Positions 1 through 14,132 are shown, counted from the stretch's first letter. The stretch: 64,000 nt of DNA from Hyaloscypha bicolor E (GCF_002865645.1 NW_020194620.1:2115353-2179352); one strand, 5' to 3'. Made by a program: numbers and translations. The notes: a model not told the origin generated them from the sequence alone.

Positions 1-3000
1 ATAAAGCCTTACTTTACTAAAAAAGTATATTAGAAATCTCGGCTTTATTAGTATTTCCTAAAGAGCTTTAAAGGCCTTCTCTTTTATAAATATAAATATA
101 TAAGTAGTTTTAGTAATATAGCTATAATCTTTTCTTCTTCTTATTTCTATTTCTCTTTTTATTTTAAGTAATACTATTTTTCATTACTATATTAGCTTAA
201 TAACCTAAATATAGCTTAGTAAGTATAGTTATAGCTATCCGGTTATATTAATATATATCTCTAGTACTTTTAAGATTATTAGAAACTTAATATTCTTAAA
301 TACTATAACTCTATCCTCGGTTATTAATATATCTAGGGCATTAATAAGGTAGCTAAGTAATCTTACTAAGATATATCTAATAAATGACTTTTTTATAAAG
401 AGGAAAAGTTAAAGCTTGGAAAATAGTTAAAGAATAGTTTCTAAGTAATAAATATACTTATTAGAATAGCTATACTGCGAATTTCCTAGGTTATATAATC
501 TTATATTATATATGTAACTCAACTAGTAAACTAGATCCTTTTAGGCTCAGTAGATTTAGGAATTATATATTAATATTATAATCTATAATTCTTATTTCTA
601 AATAATAATAACTTTACTAACTAATATAACTAGTATTTCTATACTTATATAATAGTACTATATATTACTAGTAAACTAATAATACTATTCTATTATATCT
701 GAGAAAATAATAATATTATTAATAAAGTTTTATATAAAGTAAGTATATATTTATAATTACTTATCTATAAAGTACTATATATATTAGATTAAGTTACGGA
801 AACTTATTAGAATAATATTTAATTATTCTAGTTCTTTATAGCTAATTACTATAAAGGAGTTATAATATTCTTTAGTAATAAGAAATTAGTAGAAGAATTA
901 CAAGCTATTTATAATAAATATAGCTTTCTTTTCTCGAAGTATATTAATAAGATTAGATTATAGGAATATAGAATAAGTATCCGGAACTATAAGCTTATTT
1001 ATAATTTATAGGTTAATAATTAGGTATTCCTTAATAATAATAAATACTAGTATTATAAAGGAAATTAGTCCTATAATATATTTCATTTTATCTCTTTTTT
1101 ATAAATTATTAAAAACGCGATTAATAATAGCTCTATATTTAATACTAATAGAGAACTTCTTTTATATAATTTATTAATTTTATTAGCCTTTTATAAGTAG
1201 TATTCTTATATAATCTTCCTATAATATATTAATAAAGCTATAATCCGACTAATATTTCTAGTAGTAGCTAATAAGATTATATAATACTATTACTATATTA
1301 GGGTTAATATTATAAATATAAATATTGTTTTTATATATAATCTCAGGAATATTCTCTAGCTTATTAATACTAAAGTTATATTATTATTACCTCTAGGATA
1401 GCTTCTTATTATTACCGGGATTATTAGAAGACTTCTTTCTCTAATATTTTATATATTCGTTATTATAAGTATTTTCTATTATATAAAATACCTGTTTTTT
1501 TATATCTCTTAATTTCTCGAGTTTTATATCCGGGAATATTATTTTTACTATATTAGAGTTATTAGCTATATTTATAAAGTTTATATAATTAAGGATAATA
1601 TCTTGTATTCTTATATAGTAACCTTTAAAAAAATATATCCTATTTACTAGAACTAATTTATAATTAGTAAAAACAAGTATTATAAAATATAATAATATAA
1701 TAATCTTTTATACTATTAGTATATTATAATTAATTCTAGGAAAACGGTTAATTATTATAATATTTATAACGAGATCTTTATATATTCTAATAATAAATAT
1801 TAAGTCTCGGTAATTAATAATAGATAATATTTACTAAAGGAACTTTATATTAAGTAATAGACCGGGTTCTAGCTAAGTTATTATCTAGGCTATAATAAAA
1901 ATCTTATTAAGTTATTTCTTTTTATTTAGCTTGCCTATAATATATATAAGAAAGATTATATATTTTATTAATATAAATTTACTTATAATACTTTTAAAGA
2001 ACGTTTTTTATAAGTTATTATATATTATTTCTATATGGCCTTTTAATTAGTTCTCTCTAATAACTAGCCAGATATAGCTAATATTAATATAGTATAACTT
2101 TTCTATTTAACTTAATAAGAATTAGATTAGTAGCTTTATATAAGTATATATAATATAATTATTCTTATTATTATATTTATATAGCTTTGCTTTAATAATA
2201 TTAAGGCCTATTAGAGTTAGTAAAGTCTTTATTATTTACTTATTATAAGTATTAATAAAGATATATTTGAATATCTTTATTTAAGATAAGAAGGTCTTTT
2301 TATATTTTTTATAAATATATAAATTAATTATATTAGCTATAGCTAAATAGCTAGTATCTTGCGATTTATTTCTATTATTATTAGAGAAATATAAGTATAT
2401 GAACTTCTTTATTATAATATAGCTATTTTCTTCTAATTCTTTATTATATTCTATATTATAATTCTCTAGGATATTAATATAGTCCGATTTATAATTAGCT
2501 TCTTCTCTATACTAGTAATATCTATAATATTACCTTATATATTCTTATTTAGAATATAACTCTTTAAAATAAGTCCGAGAGTTCCCTTAGTTATTTTTAT
2601 AAAATACTATAAGTAAGTTATAGGGCCGGGCTAGTAATAGTAGTTTATTCTATCTATTATTAGTATTACTATATACTAGCCCTTATAGCTTCTATATCTA
2701 CTATAGCCGAGTCTGCTACTATAGCCGGGAAATAAAGAGTTAGAAGCCAAAGTTTTAATATTAATTATTATATTTCTAGCTTCCTCGAGAATTAGTACCT
2801 TTATAGTCAAAGTATAGCGGCCTCTATATATAGCAGGTATATATTCTTATTACTAGTATATTATATTATATTTCCTACTTTACTACTAGATTCTTTAGCT
2901 ATTCTAATACTATAGTTTTCTTGCCCGGAGTTATAACTTATAGTCGGAATTCGGGATCTAGGTTATTATAGATATAAAATAGCTACTAGTATGGCTTTTC

Positions 3001-5399
3001 TATTTCTATTATCTTAGTATATCTTATTACTATAGCTATATAAGTATATATATCTCGGCCTTTTATAATATTATCTTATATATAAATCTCTATAGAGAGT
3101 TTTTTTATTACTATTAGTATAGAGTTCTTAAACTAGTTAATAAGGGCCTTAGCCTAAACTTTAATATTCTCTAGTATAAAGCAAAATATAAATCGAATAG
3201 TTTCTTTAATTTCTTCCGTATATTACTATTATATAATATCTTAGAGGCAGGAATATAGGTTTCTTTAAATAATTATATTTCTTTCTTTTTATATATTAAA
3301 TTTAAATAAGTTAATAAAAAAATAAACATTTTTCTATATTATAGCCTTGCCCTAATATTTATAATTAATCTCATCTAGTAATATAGGATTAAAAAATCCA
3401 ATATCTTCTAGTAACTAATATATAGAAATACTACTAGTATTTACTTAGCTAAAGTTATTACCGAATCCGAAAGTAAAGTTATTCTAACCGAGATTATTTT
3501 AATTAATATTATTCTAATTAAAAGAGCTTTATCTATTTAATCTAATACCATTAGCTTCTCCTAAGCCGACTCCCGTATTTACTCGTTCTTATTATTACTA
3601 TTTGTCTCGGATATCCAGAGTAATATTAATTAAGCTTATAATCTCGAATACTATTTTAGGTAATAGTAAGAATTACTTATCTCGCCGGATACTAGTATTC
3701 TTTCTTATTTATATCTCATCTAGTATATTAGTTCTTCGTAATATCTCTTCTATAATATTACTTAATAATATAGACTCGACTCGTTAATTACTAGAATAAG
3801 TACCCTAAATACCGCTTCCGTTTTTAGATAGTACCTATAAAGTATCTAGTAGATATCTATTATAGAATATACTAAATCTTCGTATTACCTCTCCTAATTT
3901 CGATCTATTAATTACCTAATTAGATAGGTATAGGTTAATTAGTAAAAGAATATATATAATTAGGTCTATAGACAAGAAACGACTATAGCGGCCCTCTAAA
4001 ATATATTATATAGGCGAGAAATAAGGATATATAATAATAAGTTTATTAATAATATTATTAATAACCTTTATTCTCTCAATATATTTATACTTTATTACTC
4101 GGAAGCTATATAACTAGTATATAAGCTTAATAAAGTCGTCTAGTAATAACTATATTATTATTAAGTACTTCTAGTTACAGATAGGCTAGTCGGATAATAG
4201 TTAATAACGACTTAATTAAATGGTTTTAGATAGGTTTAGATAGCGGAAAACGGGCTCGGGTCTACTAAGAATCTCTAGTCGAGTTATTAAATAAATAACA
4301 AGATAATTACTATTATTTATTATAATAAAACATTAATATATATAGAAGTTAATTAATTAATAGCCTTTATAGGCAGGAACTAATATAAAAGTAGTTATAT
4401 TAGCTAGCTATATTAAATAACGTAATAAATAGACTTAGTAGAACCCTAATAAGACTAAAACTATAAAAAAGTTAAGGTATTTATAAAAGCAAGTTAATAC
4501 TATTATTATAAAGAAGTATTCTAGAGGAAATTCTCTTAAGAAATAGGGAAAAAGAAAACCAAATCTTAAATATTAATAATATTAGCTATAATAAAAAAGA
4601 TATATTACTTTATATAACTATTTAAATAAAATTAATATAGCCAGAAATAAGTGCTTTAGAAATATATAATAAACTTAGTAATATTAGGTTAGATTATAAT
4701 TTCTTTAATAATAATTAGATTTAAAGCTAGGGCTTTATTACTTTAGCTAAATATAACTAAGAATTTATAATATTTTATAGAAATAAATTTAAGATCTATT
4801 AAGCTTATAATCTTAAGATATTTATTATAAATAATTATAATAAGATATATTCTTTTAAGCTCCGGTTTTATAAATATAAGAATATTAGCTCTTATAATCT
4901 TATTTTTAGTATAAAATTTTATAAAGTAATCTTTATATAATATATAAATTATATTAAGAAATAGTAAATATATATATTTATATAGCCTAATAATATTAAG
5001 ATCCTAATACTAAAAGAGTTTAATAAGAAGCTTAACTAGTATTTTAAGCTAGTACCTCAAATCTTATTCTTAACTAAAAGCAAATATAATTATTCTAGAT
5101 AATAGGCTTTATATATTTATAATAATTACTAGATTTCTACTTTATTATATAGTTCTAGTAATACTAAACAGGAATTTTTAATATAGTAAATTAATACTTT
5201 CTGAAAAGAGGCCTTAAAAATATCTATTTATTTCTGAAATAATAAATACAAAAACTTTTTAGAGGTTTTTAACTCTAATAAAGCTTTAGAACTTCCTAAT
5301 CTTAATAATATTAAATACTTTATTAATATAAATAATATAGTCCCGTATAAATCTTTATATAATTTATTAGAAAGCTAACTAGAAGTATTATATTTATAT

Positions 5400-8240
5400 T
5401 TATAAAATATACTTTATAAATATTAAATAAGGCCTAGTAAAAGCCTAATAAAAATACTTATTCTTTTTATTCCTAAGAAAAATAAAGAGTTATATCTTTA
5501 TATTAATTATTATAGACTTAATTAAATTATAATTAAGAATTAGTATCCGCTTTCTCTTATTAATAAGACTCTTAACTAGCTCCGAAAAGTCAAGATCTTT
5601 ATAAAGTTAGATCTTAAAAATATATATTATTAAGTAAGAATTTATAAAGAATATAAGTAAAAAACGGCTTTTAGAACCTACTATAGCTATTTTAAATATC
5701 TTATAATACCTTTTAGGCTAGCTAATATACTAGCTATATTTCAAATATATATTAATATTATATTTATAAGATTCCTGAATTATTTTATAATTATTTATTT
5801 AGATAATATTCTTATTTACTCCCGAAATAAAAATAAATACTATAATTATATTTATTAGATATTTATTAGATATTTATTAGATATTTATTAGATATTTATT
5901 AGGCTATATAAAAATAACCTGTTTTATAAACTTAGTAAATACGAGTTTAATATTAAGGAAATTAAATTCTTGGGCTTCCTTATTAGAATAAAAGATATTT
6001 ATATAAATCCTAAATAAGTCTATAGTATTATTAAATAACTAGAACCAGAATTATTCTATAATATTTAAGTATTTCTTGGATTTACTAATTTCTATTATAG
6101 GTTTATTTATTATTACTTTCAAGTAATTATAAGCTTAATAAATTTCTTAAAAGAAATAAAAAAGAGCCAGAAATCCGGTTTCTTTATATAAATAAATAAA
6201 GTAACTAAAAGCTTTAAGACTTTAAAAAAAGCTTTTATTATAATACCTATTCTAGTCTATTTCGACTTTTTTAAGAAAAGTTATATTAAAACTAATATAT
6301 TAAAATTCGTAATTACTAGTATTATTTTATAATAAGTTAATTCTAGTAATAGCCCGAAAAAATACTAGTATCTAATAATATTCTAGTTCCGGAAACTTTC
6401 GGGAGCTAAATATAACTATAGTATCTATAATAAAAAGCTACTTATAATTATTAAAGCCTTTAAGTATTAGTATTATTATCTTAAAGAATTTAGGTTTATA
6501 ATTAAGATTATTATAGACTATAATAATTTCTAATACTTTATAAAAATAAAATATCTAAAGAATTATTAAGTATATTAAATAATATATCTTATAATATATA
6601 ATTTTAATATTATTTATTATAAAAGCGCCTTAAATCTAGTAAATAAATCTAGTAAAAAGCCTAATTATAAAAAAGGTTCTATTAATATAACTTAACTTCT
6701 AATTTTTTAAAATAAGCTAAAGAGAGCTTTTATAGTTATAATTTAGAGATCTTTATAAATATTTAAAGAATTTCTTTTTTAAAATAAGTATTATTTAATA
6801 CTTATTATATTTATAATAGCTAAGAAGAAATATTTATTATAAGAAAAGTAAATAGATTATTTTATAGATTTCTTAATTATAGAATTAGTTAAGAAATAAG
6901 ATATAGGGAAATACCTTAAAAGCTCTATTATTATAGCTAAGGTAATAAGAATATTTATAACTATATTATTTAATAAAACTAAAGACTTCTCGATTTCTCG
7001 AGTTTTTAAATTAAATAATTATAAATATCTAATTTCTTATATATAAATATATATGGCTATTAAAAGAGCCATAGTCCTAGCTTCTTTATCTAAATTTCTT
7101 CTAGATATTATTTAGGTAATTTAGAGAAATAATTCTTAATATTAGAATATTTTAAAATAAAGATTTAATAAGAGAAATACTAAAGAAAAAAAAATCTAGA
7201 AAAATAATTTAGGCTTATTTAGATATTATTTAAGAATTATTATATCTAATAATCCCGCCTTATATTAAAAAGTTATAAAGCTTTATTATAATAACCTAAT
7301 AGCCAAATATTATAGAATAAAGAAAACTCTCGAGCTTTTTAGAAGATCCTAATATTAGAAGAATATAAAAAGAAATATTTATAAGTATTATTAAAAATAT
7401 AATATTTACTAGAAAGTTAAGGCTAAAAGATATTTGCTATATAATTTACTTAGTAGTTTATTATAGCCTAAAAGACCCTAGAATAAAATCTCTATAAATT
7501 TTATTATAGGTTTACTATTATATAAGAACCTAGTAAAAGATCCCGATTTTAATATAATTCTTATAATTATTAACTAGTATTCTAAAATAGCAAAATATAT
7601 TATATATTATAAAATAATTAATTTTCTAGAGTTTACTAAAATTATATAAGAATATATTTTCTTAATCTTTAGCTTTTCTAATAAAATTATTTCTAATTAA
7701 GAAATAGTATTTACTAGCTAGTTCTAGTTTATTTTTTGCTTTTATTTAATATATAAATAATATTTAAATATAGCCTATTATTCTTAGATAAATAATTAGA
7801 TAAAAAAGCAAAATTAGGCCCTAGAATATTACCTAAAATATATCTTTTTATATATATTATAGATATTATTCTTAATTTCTATAAAATCTTAAGAATAGAA
7901 TTATAAGAAAGATATTAGCTATATATAAGAAACTAGAAACCCTTAAAATAAAGTAAAAAAAGCTTAAGAATTTATAATATTATATATAAAATAACCGGGA
8001 AACCTATTATAATAAGTACTAGTTAGCTAAATACTATTTTAAAAAAGCCTAAATAATACTATTAATAAGAAATATTAAACTTAAAATAAGAAAGTTTAAG
8101 CTAAAATTTATAAGTTTATTTAGGATATTTAAATATATTAGTAATTTAGTATATAAATTAGAATTACTAAATATATATAATTATTTATATTTAATTTTTT
8201 ATATTTTCTTTCTTAAAAAATATATAATAAAAAAAAATTA
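5400..8240 (+). mobile_element. Ty3/gypsy retrotransposon pol relic (RIP-degraded)
   Basis: Reading through many TAA/TAG stops on the plus strand gives the order of gypsy pol domains. Reverse transcriptase lies at about 5455-5850, with traces of a YPLPLI-like motif, a KLDL motif, a KTAFRT motif and a degraded YLDDILIYS catalytic block (here YLDNILIYS). RNase H lies at about 6235-6560. An integrase core lies at about 7490-7860, with an RPWN-like start, a WYSK-like block and a degraded D(R)G..FTS block. A chromodomain-proximal ELELP...HPVFHVSLL-like tail lies at about 8095-8200. Protease and gag should lie upstream in 4500-5400 but are not recognisable. I did not find LTRs by eye. The element cannot encode a working protein. 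Confidence 0.75.
5848..5901. repeat. Tandem repeat, 11-bp unit, about 5 copies
   Basis: The unit GATATTTATTA is repeated four times exactly (5858-5901) and is preceded by a 10/11 copy. It sits just after the catalytic reverse-transcriptase block of the gypsy relic. Because 11 is not a multiple of 3 it also disrupts frame, so it is a late expansion in dead DNA. Confidence 0.85.
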
Positions 8241-11170
8241 GAAACTATATTTATATTTTTTTAAAGAATTTCTAGAATTAATAAAAAATAATAAAAAATA
8301 AAAATAGGAAATAGAAGCTATTATTAATTACTAATAAAATAATAAAAGTAAGAAGTAATAGTATTTAATTAAATAGAAAGCCTGGCCTAAAAATTATAAT
8401 ATCTAATTACTTACTTTTTCTAATCTTAAAAATTTCAAGAAACTTCTAAAATTATATAACTAAAACTATAATTTAAAATCCGAAATTACTTTTTAATAAT
8501 CTCTTAAAATTAAAAAGAATTCTGAATTACTAAGAAAAAGGCTATTTAAAAAAAAGAAAAAACCTAAATAACTAAGAAAAGACTTAGAATAATAATAGAA
8601 ATATTTTTTTTCTAGAGTTTTTTTATTTATAAAGAGTTTTTAGGATTTTATTAAGGTTTATAAGAATTATATTTAAATTATTAGAAAAAGAATTTAGAAT
8701 TAAAAAAGATTTATTATAAATAAACTAATTATAAGTATTTTAAATAAATAAACTCTAATTCTTATAAATTCCTAATTTCTAAAATAAAAATACTAAATAC
8801 TAGTCTTATTTAGGATTTAGTAAAGAATTAGGTAATACTTTCCGGAATTCGCTTATTTCTTAATAAAATATAATTATATTATAATAATATTAGTATTAAG
8901 AATATTAAGAAAAGTAAATAAGGAACTTATAATTATTATATATATTTTATAAAAGACCTGAACTTCTAAAATCAGGTCCTAAATAATTATAAGTATTATA
9001 TTATTAGTATTTAAAATACTAGTAATAAATTACTTAAAAATCTTAGTAATAGTCTTAGTAATAAGATTAATATCTTAAAAATAGATTTTATAGAATTTCT
9101 TTAAAAAATTAGTAAATACCTAAATATATTAGAAAAACTTATTTTTAGAATACTAATTCAAGTAATATTATTATTTATCTTATTAAGATAAGAAAAAGAA
9201 TTCCGAAGCTTATTAGTCTTTTTCTAGTTTTTAAAAACCTAATTAATAGTATTATTTATATTAGTATAATACTATTTAGGATATTTTTTAAGAAATTTCT
9301 TAAAAATTATAATAGTATCTTTTTAGAACTAGTAAGCCTTAGATAAGTAATAAGAAATCTGAAATTATATTAGCTTTAATAAATATTAAAGCTAAAAAAA
9401 GATATTATAAAATGAATTAAAAGTAATTAAAGAAAACTTAAAAAAAAAAATAGAAAAAAAAACTAAAAAATAATAATAGAAAAAGTTATTATATATATAG
9501 TTATTAGAAAGAAAAAAGATATATAGTAATATAAAGAAGTTCTTTTATAAAAATAAAGAATTACCTGAATTAATTACTAGTTTTTATATTAGTTCTAATC
9601 GGAAATTAGTATAACTAATTAATATATGTTTCTAGAAGCCTATAAATAATCTTTAGGACCTCAGAAATATTTATATAAGTTTCTTATATAAATATTTTAT
9701 TAAATTCTTTTTATATAGCTATTTAAATTATTCTAATATAAGATCTAATAAATAGTATTAAATTCGTAAAATAGTACCTTAATAATTTAGATTAAGCTAA
9801 TTAAAATACTTAAATCCTAAATAAAATCGCAATTACTAACTAGTTCCTATATCTGGAATATAATTACTTTTTCTTCTTACTTATTTAGCCCTAATCTAAT
9901 TAGATAATTTTTATATTTATTATCTAGATTATATTAGTAAAACTATTTCTTAAAATACTAGAAATTTATTTTAATTAAATAATTAATTAATTAAATATTT
10001 ACTAGAATAGATTAATAAATCTTGGGAATAAGATTCTAGGAAAAAGATATACTTATAATATATATAGGGTTATATATAACTTAAGAATATATAATAAACC
10101 TCGGATATTACAGGTATTAATTAGGGAAATTAATAACCCTTTAATATTATAACTAATTACTATTTATATTATAAGTATTATACTTATAAATTACTAATTA
10201 TATATATATTATTAGGGCTTTCTATTTAGAGAAGGCTTCCCTAAATCTTATAGAAGAAATAGAAATTAGTTCTATACTAAATTTAATACTATAGTTTTAT
10301 AACTTACTAATTTATTCTATTATCTTATTATTTACTAATAAATACCTTATACTCGGATTTACTAATTATTTATAATATAATATTATATAAACTTTATAAT
10401 ATAATATTATATAAACTTTATAATATAAATAATAGAATTATTATAATATATAGCTATAGTTTTTTAAAGCTTTTAGGTAAGTTTATTATTTAGGTTATTT
10501 TTAAAATCCTATAAATTAATATTTTTATTTATTATATATTTTAGAAATAAAATACAAAATTCGTAAAAAATCTAGCTTTTTTTTATAAATAGTTCCTTAA
10601 ATACTTACTAAATATTATATTTCTTATTCGGGTTACTATATAGTTTCTTTAGATAAGTATATAATTCTTTAATAATTATTTTAATTTAGGTAAAAAGAAA
10701 TTAGTATAAGGATATAGCTATTTATATAGCCGGATATATAAATAATTATAAGATTCTTTATCTAATAAATATTAGAATTATTATAGAACTTATTTTTAAT
10801 TTAAACTAACTAATTATTAAAAATAATACCGTTTTTAGTTATATTTTTAAAAATAAAAAAATTAGGAAATTTAATTAAATATTTATTTTCTAGAATAAGA
10901 AAACTAGTTATTTTAGTAAGCTATATAATAAGCTTTTTAATAATAGCTTTATTCTTTTATAAGGCTTGCTTAATTTCTCTTAATTAATTATAATAATTCT
11001 TGCTATAAATAAGAATATTATATATCTTTAGAATTAATTTAATAATTTTTTTATATAAAGCTTTGGGATTCCGAAATAATTCTTAGAATTTTGCTTCTAT
11101 AGGCCGAGTCAAGTAAGCTTAGTATTATATAATAGCGGAATTAATATAATAGTCGAAGGCTTAAAGTTCA

Positions 11171-12319
11171 AGGAATCTCATATATTGGAAAATACTAAAC
11201 TATAGAATAAAGTAGGGAGGATGCCTCGACCTTTAGTATTATTCCGCCTAAGCAATTCCGGCTTAGCTTCATTTTGTGCCTGTTTCCGATATCCTGTCCT
11301 TGGCAGATCATGCCCTTATGCCAACCGTCACACATTAGTGCATACAAAGTAATATATACGGGCACCTGCTATCGCCTGCTGATTTCGGTTAGTGTGGCCC
11401 CCATCGACACCCCTAATCGATCCCGGGGGGGGGGGGTCATTTTACATTTTCCCCATTACCCTGCGGCAGCAGGAATACTTTTTTGCTCGCACCTCGCTAT
11501 AAAGAAGCATATATTGGTGCATGCACGTATACCTGTACGTCATACGACTAATATGCATGAGTGTTGTCAAATGTCAACCCACGGGTCACCTGTTTATATC
11601 AGATCAGACAGCCGAACACAGTTCTTGCCCTCAAGCTCATACTGTTCCTCTAATGCTATCTTCTCACCTTTTTATTTCTAAAATTTCCACTAGACATCTC
11701 GTGATTAGTGGACGATTTCTAACTACTATAATAGTTTGGCAGATGCCGGGGTCGCGGAGCTCGGGGAGTTCAATGCTTCTCCTGAGTGAGCTTAAAATTT
11801 TCCAGTATACAACTAAATTCTCTTTTAAAAAGAAGTAAATACGAGGTAAAACTGTTTGCGGCTCGTAGGCTCGACCCCGCTTAGAGGCTTATCTTGGCCA
11901 AAAGCTGAGGTTGTCCTGCCAGCGAATTAGGACCCCGCTTTCGAGCATCCCGCCACAAGTTTCTCATAGGTGTCGGGTCGCGAATGAAACTGGACAACTA
12001 GAATCCAGATGCGGTTGTTTGAGTGACACATGGTGTTTCTGCCCCCAACTTTCTTCAAGTGTAATGGTACCGGGTTTCCTGCTCCGAGATCCTAGTCTAC
12101 AATAGGTTACCTACCTCTGCTTTGCTTCTGAGACAACGATGCGCCTCGCAATAGGACTTCCGCTCTGGTCACCCCACTTGAATTTCATCTCGCGCACTTT
12201 GGCACTTTCTCTCGATCATAGTTGGTCTTCCGCGCAGCCATAGTTATCGTCTTTTTGATTCTGCATAACCAAATTTTCCTACTATAGCATGCGATTTTGC
12301 ACTGTGCAGGACGCCACCT
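11171..12319. other. Gene-free transition out of the A+T-rich block
   Basis: Base composition returns to normal within about 100 bases. There is a run of ten G near 11427. Open frames here (for example around 11274-11681 on plus) overlap each other, start without family resemblance and show no codon structure, so I call no gene. Confidence 0.6.
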
Positions 12320-12351
12320 ATTGGCCAGCTTCCTTTGGACTGGGCTATATA
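12320..12351 (+). promoter_or_regulatory. CCAAT-box (reverse) and TATA-like element upstream of the GH114 gene
   Basis: An ATTGG (12320-12324, CCAAT on the other strand) is followed by TATATA (12346-12351), about 150 bases before the ATG at 12500. The spacing suits a fungal core promoter with a roughly 100-base leader rich in CAAC/CAACC. Inferred from motif and position only. Confidence 0.4.
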
Positions 12352-12499
12352 GAGAACCTTTTCCTCCGATCACAGTTCCTTTGCATCATCTACAACCACC
12401 TTAGCGCCAGCCGCTACAACAAAGAAAAGTTGACTATATTCAATCAACCTTGTCAAACCAACACCTACCAGTCCTTCCAAAAGACAATCAACTACCAAT

Positions 12500-13275
12500 A
12501 TGCAATTCGGCAACGTTGTTGCTATCCTCGTTTTCGCCGGAGCAGGAGCCGAGGCGTGGTACCAGCCGGCCGCGGGGACCACTTGGGATTGGCAATTGCA
12601 GGTACCTATCAACCCCACCGCGGCTGTTCAGGTCTACGATATCGACATGTTCGACAACACTGCTGCAGTGGTGGCGGATCTCCACAGCCGCGGTAAGAAG
12701 GTCATCTGCTACATCGATGTAGGCTCATGGGAGAACTACCGCTCGGATGCCTCGAAGTTTCCGGCCTCATTGCTGGGCGCGAAATATAGCGGCTTTCCCA
12801 ACGAACGCTGGCTGGATATCCGGAGTATCACTACCTCACCCCTGGGGCCAATTCTGATCGCTCGCTTCCAACAGGCGAAAGCTAAAGGCTGTGACGGCGT
12901 TGAGCCGGACAATATGGACGGCTACGAAAGACTGCCCACGAGTCGAGCGGCTTCCCGCTCACATATAATGATCAAATCGTCTTTAACCGCTGGGTGGCGG
13001 ACCAGGTCCATGCTCTCGAGATGGCGGTGGGACTGAAGAATGACATCAATCAAGTCAAGGACCTAGTCGGTAACTTCGATTTTCACGCCAGCGAGCAGGC
13101 GTTCCAATATGGCGAATATTCCTTCCTCGTGCCTTTCATTCAAGCCAACAAACCGGTCTTCGAAGCGGAGTATCGGTGGAAGCTGACACAGTTTTGCCCG
13201 CAGGCCATCAAACTGAACTTCAGCTCGATCCGCAAGAAAAACTCGCTCGACGCCTATCGCGAAGCTTGTCGTTAA
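12500..13275 (+). pseudogene. GH114 endo-alpha-1,4-polygalactosaminidase-like secreted protein, one frameshift
   Basis: The reading frame opens at ATG 12500 with a signal peptide (cleavage likely after GAGAEA, residue about 19). It continues into the GH114 fold: WYQP entry, WDWQL, the VICYIDVGSWENYR block, LLG, and the GCDGVEPDNMDGYE block that carries acidic active-site residues. Directly after GYE the frame is lost. The matching sequence continues in frame 1 (KTAHESSGFPLTYNDQ, then FNRWVADQVHALEM, VFEAEY, FCPQA, LDAYREAC) to a stop at 13275. Deleting one base's worth of frame near 12926-12931 (GAAAG) explains everything, and no intron fits in the roughly 20-base gap. The joined product would be about 258 aa, normal for the family. 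Family members cleave galactosaminogalactan. The single lesion could be a sequencing error, in which case the gene is intact. Confidence 0.8.
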
Positions 13276-13749
13276 GCACAGGCAATGGCAGCCCGACCTG
13301 TAGGCCATCTCCGAGCGACGAAGGGAGGCTTCAGGAAACATGAGGTTTTGGTGCGAATAGGGTATAGCTGGAGGTGTGTAATTAATGGAATTGTGCGGAT
13401 AGATGGTAGTTATGAGTGCACTCCATTGAATAGCATCGGATACCAGAAGTCTATTTGAGAAGAATGTGTTTTTTGGTGGTGATTTTAATTGTGATTTAAT
13501 ACCTTGGGGGACCCTGCCGCAAGTGCGGATTGATTTCGCTTGACACTTCTTCGAGCATTCCATCCTTTCCAGTTTCTCGATACTCGTTTCTATCACTTTA
13601 TCAAACATTATGTTCTCGTTTGAACAAGCCGTTTATATATCACTAATAATATCTTGGTTGCTATACTAGAAGGATGTGTTCTAGTTGTTTCTCGTCCACA
13701 CCATCCAACGCCTCCCCAGACATAAGTCCCTGGACATAAGAATCTCCTA
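13276..13749. other. Gene-free stretch downstream of the GH114 gene
   Basis: A minus-strand open frame (13063-13608) runs back through the GH114 coding region and has no family resemblance, so it is taken as antisense. Nothing else is visible. Confidence 0.5.
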
Positions 13750-14132
13750 TGTACTAAAAACGCTTACTCCTTGCTCTTGAAGCAGCATCCGGTTTTTCGG
13801 TGGTCCTCAAGACTACCACAAAGTAAGACGAATAAGCCATCTCCAACCTGCGCCTCCGGAACGCTAAGCCTAATAAGCCATTTCTGGCAGTGAACATCCT
13901 CTGGTCATAAATATTCTTTGTGTTAAAAATGTCCGAGACATGTTTTAGGAATTCCTCCAAGTAGAGTCCGTAGTTCGGTGTAGATGCTCTTCGGTAGTAA
14001 ATAACATCTGGGGATTCGCCCACAACGCGTATAAGACGCTTGGTCTGCAGCTGTCACATTGCTTCTTCGTAGGTGCCGCCCGCAGGATAAAGACGGGAGC
14101 GATATCCTCTGGAACTCCAATGACCGGCCCAT
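13750..14132 (-). pseudogene. Possible C-terminal relic of a HET-type (heterokaryon incompatibility) protein
   Basis: On the minus strand a short frame reads RMFTARNGLLGLAF and then, after a one-base shift, VPEAQVGDGLFVLLCG, followed by a stop at about 13750. HET-domain proteins commonly end with an R.FFIT..GY.GLGP....GD.V.VL.GG pattern, which this resembles. No HET domain or start is present upstream, so at most this is a broken fragment. The match rests on a short pattern recognised by eye. Confidence 0.3.

Larger units (their letters stand above)
1..11170. repeat. A+T-rich, RIP-degraded repeat block
   Basis: Almost the whole stretch is TA-rich, with very few CA or TG dinucleotides and dense TAA/TAG stops in all frames, unlike the balanced sequence after about 11170. 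That is the expected signature of repeat-induced point mutation (CpA to TpA) in ascomycete repeats. Apart from the gypsy relic at about 5400-8240 I cannot identify individual elements. Reading through stops in the parts at 900-1650 and 8400-11150 gives long low-complexity peptides that I do not recognise. No live gene is supported here. The edge at about 11170-11260 is sharp. Confidence 0.85.

Noticed and set aside
3602..3787. Only long frame (61 codons) inside the A+T-rich block
   Set aside because: Chance opening in RIP-degraded DNA; no domain resemblance.
11274..11681. 135-codon frame just outside the A+T-rich block, spanning a run of G
   Set aside because: Crosses a G homopolymer, overlaps a second frame of similar length, and has no recognisable protein feature.
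13063..13608. 181-codon minus-strand frame overlapping the GH114 gene
   Set aside because: Half of it is antisense to clear GH114 coding sequence; the rest has no recognisable motif.
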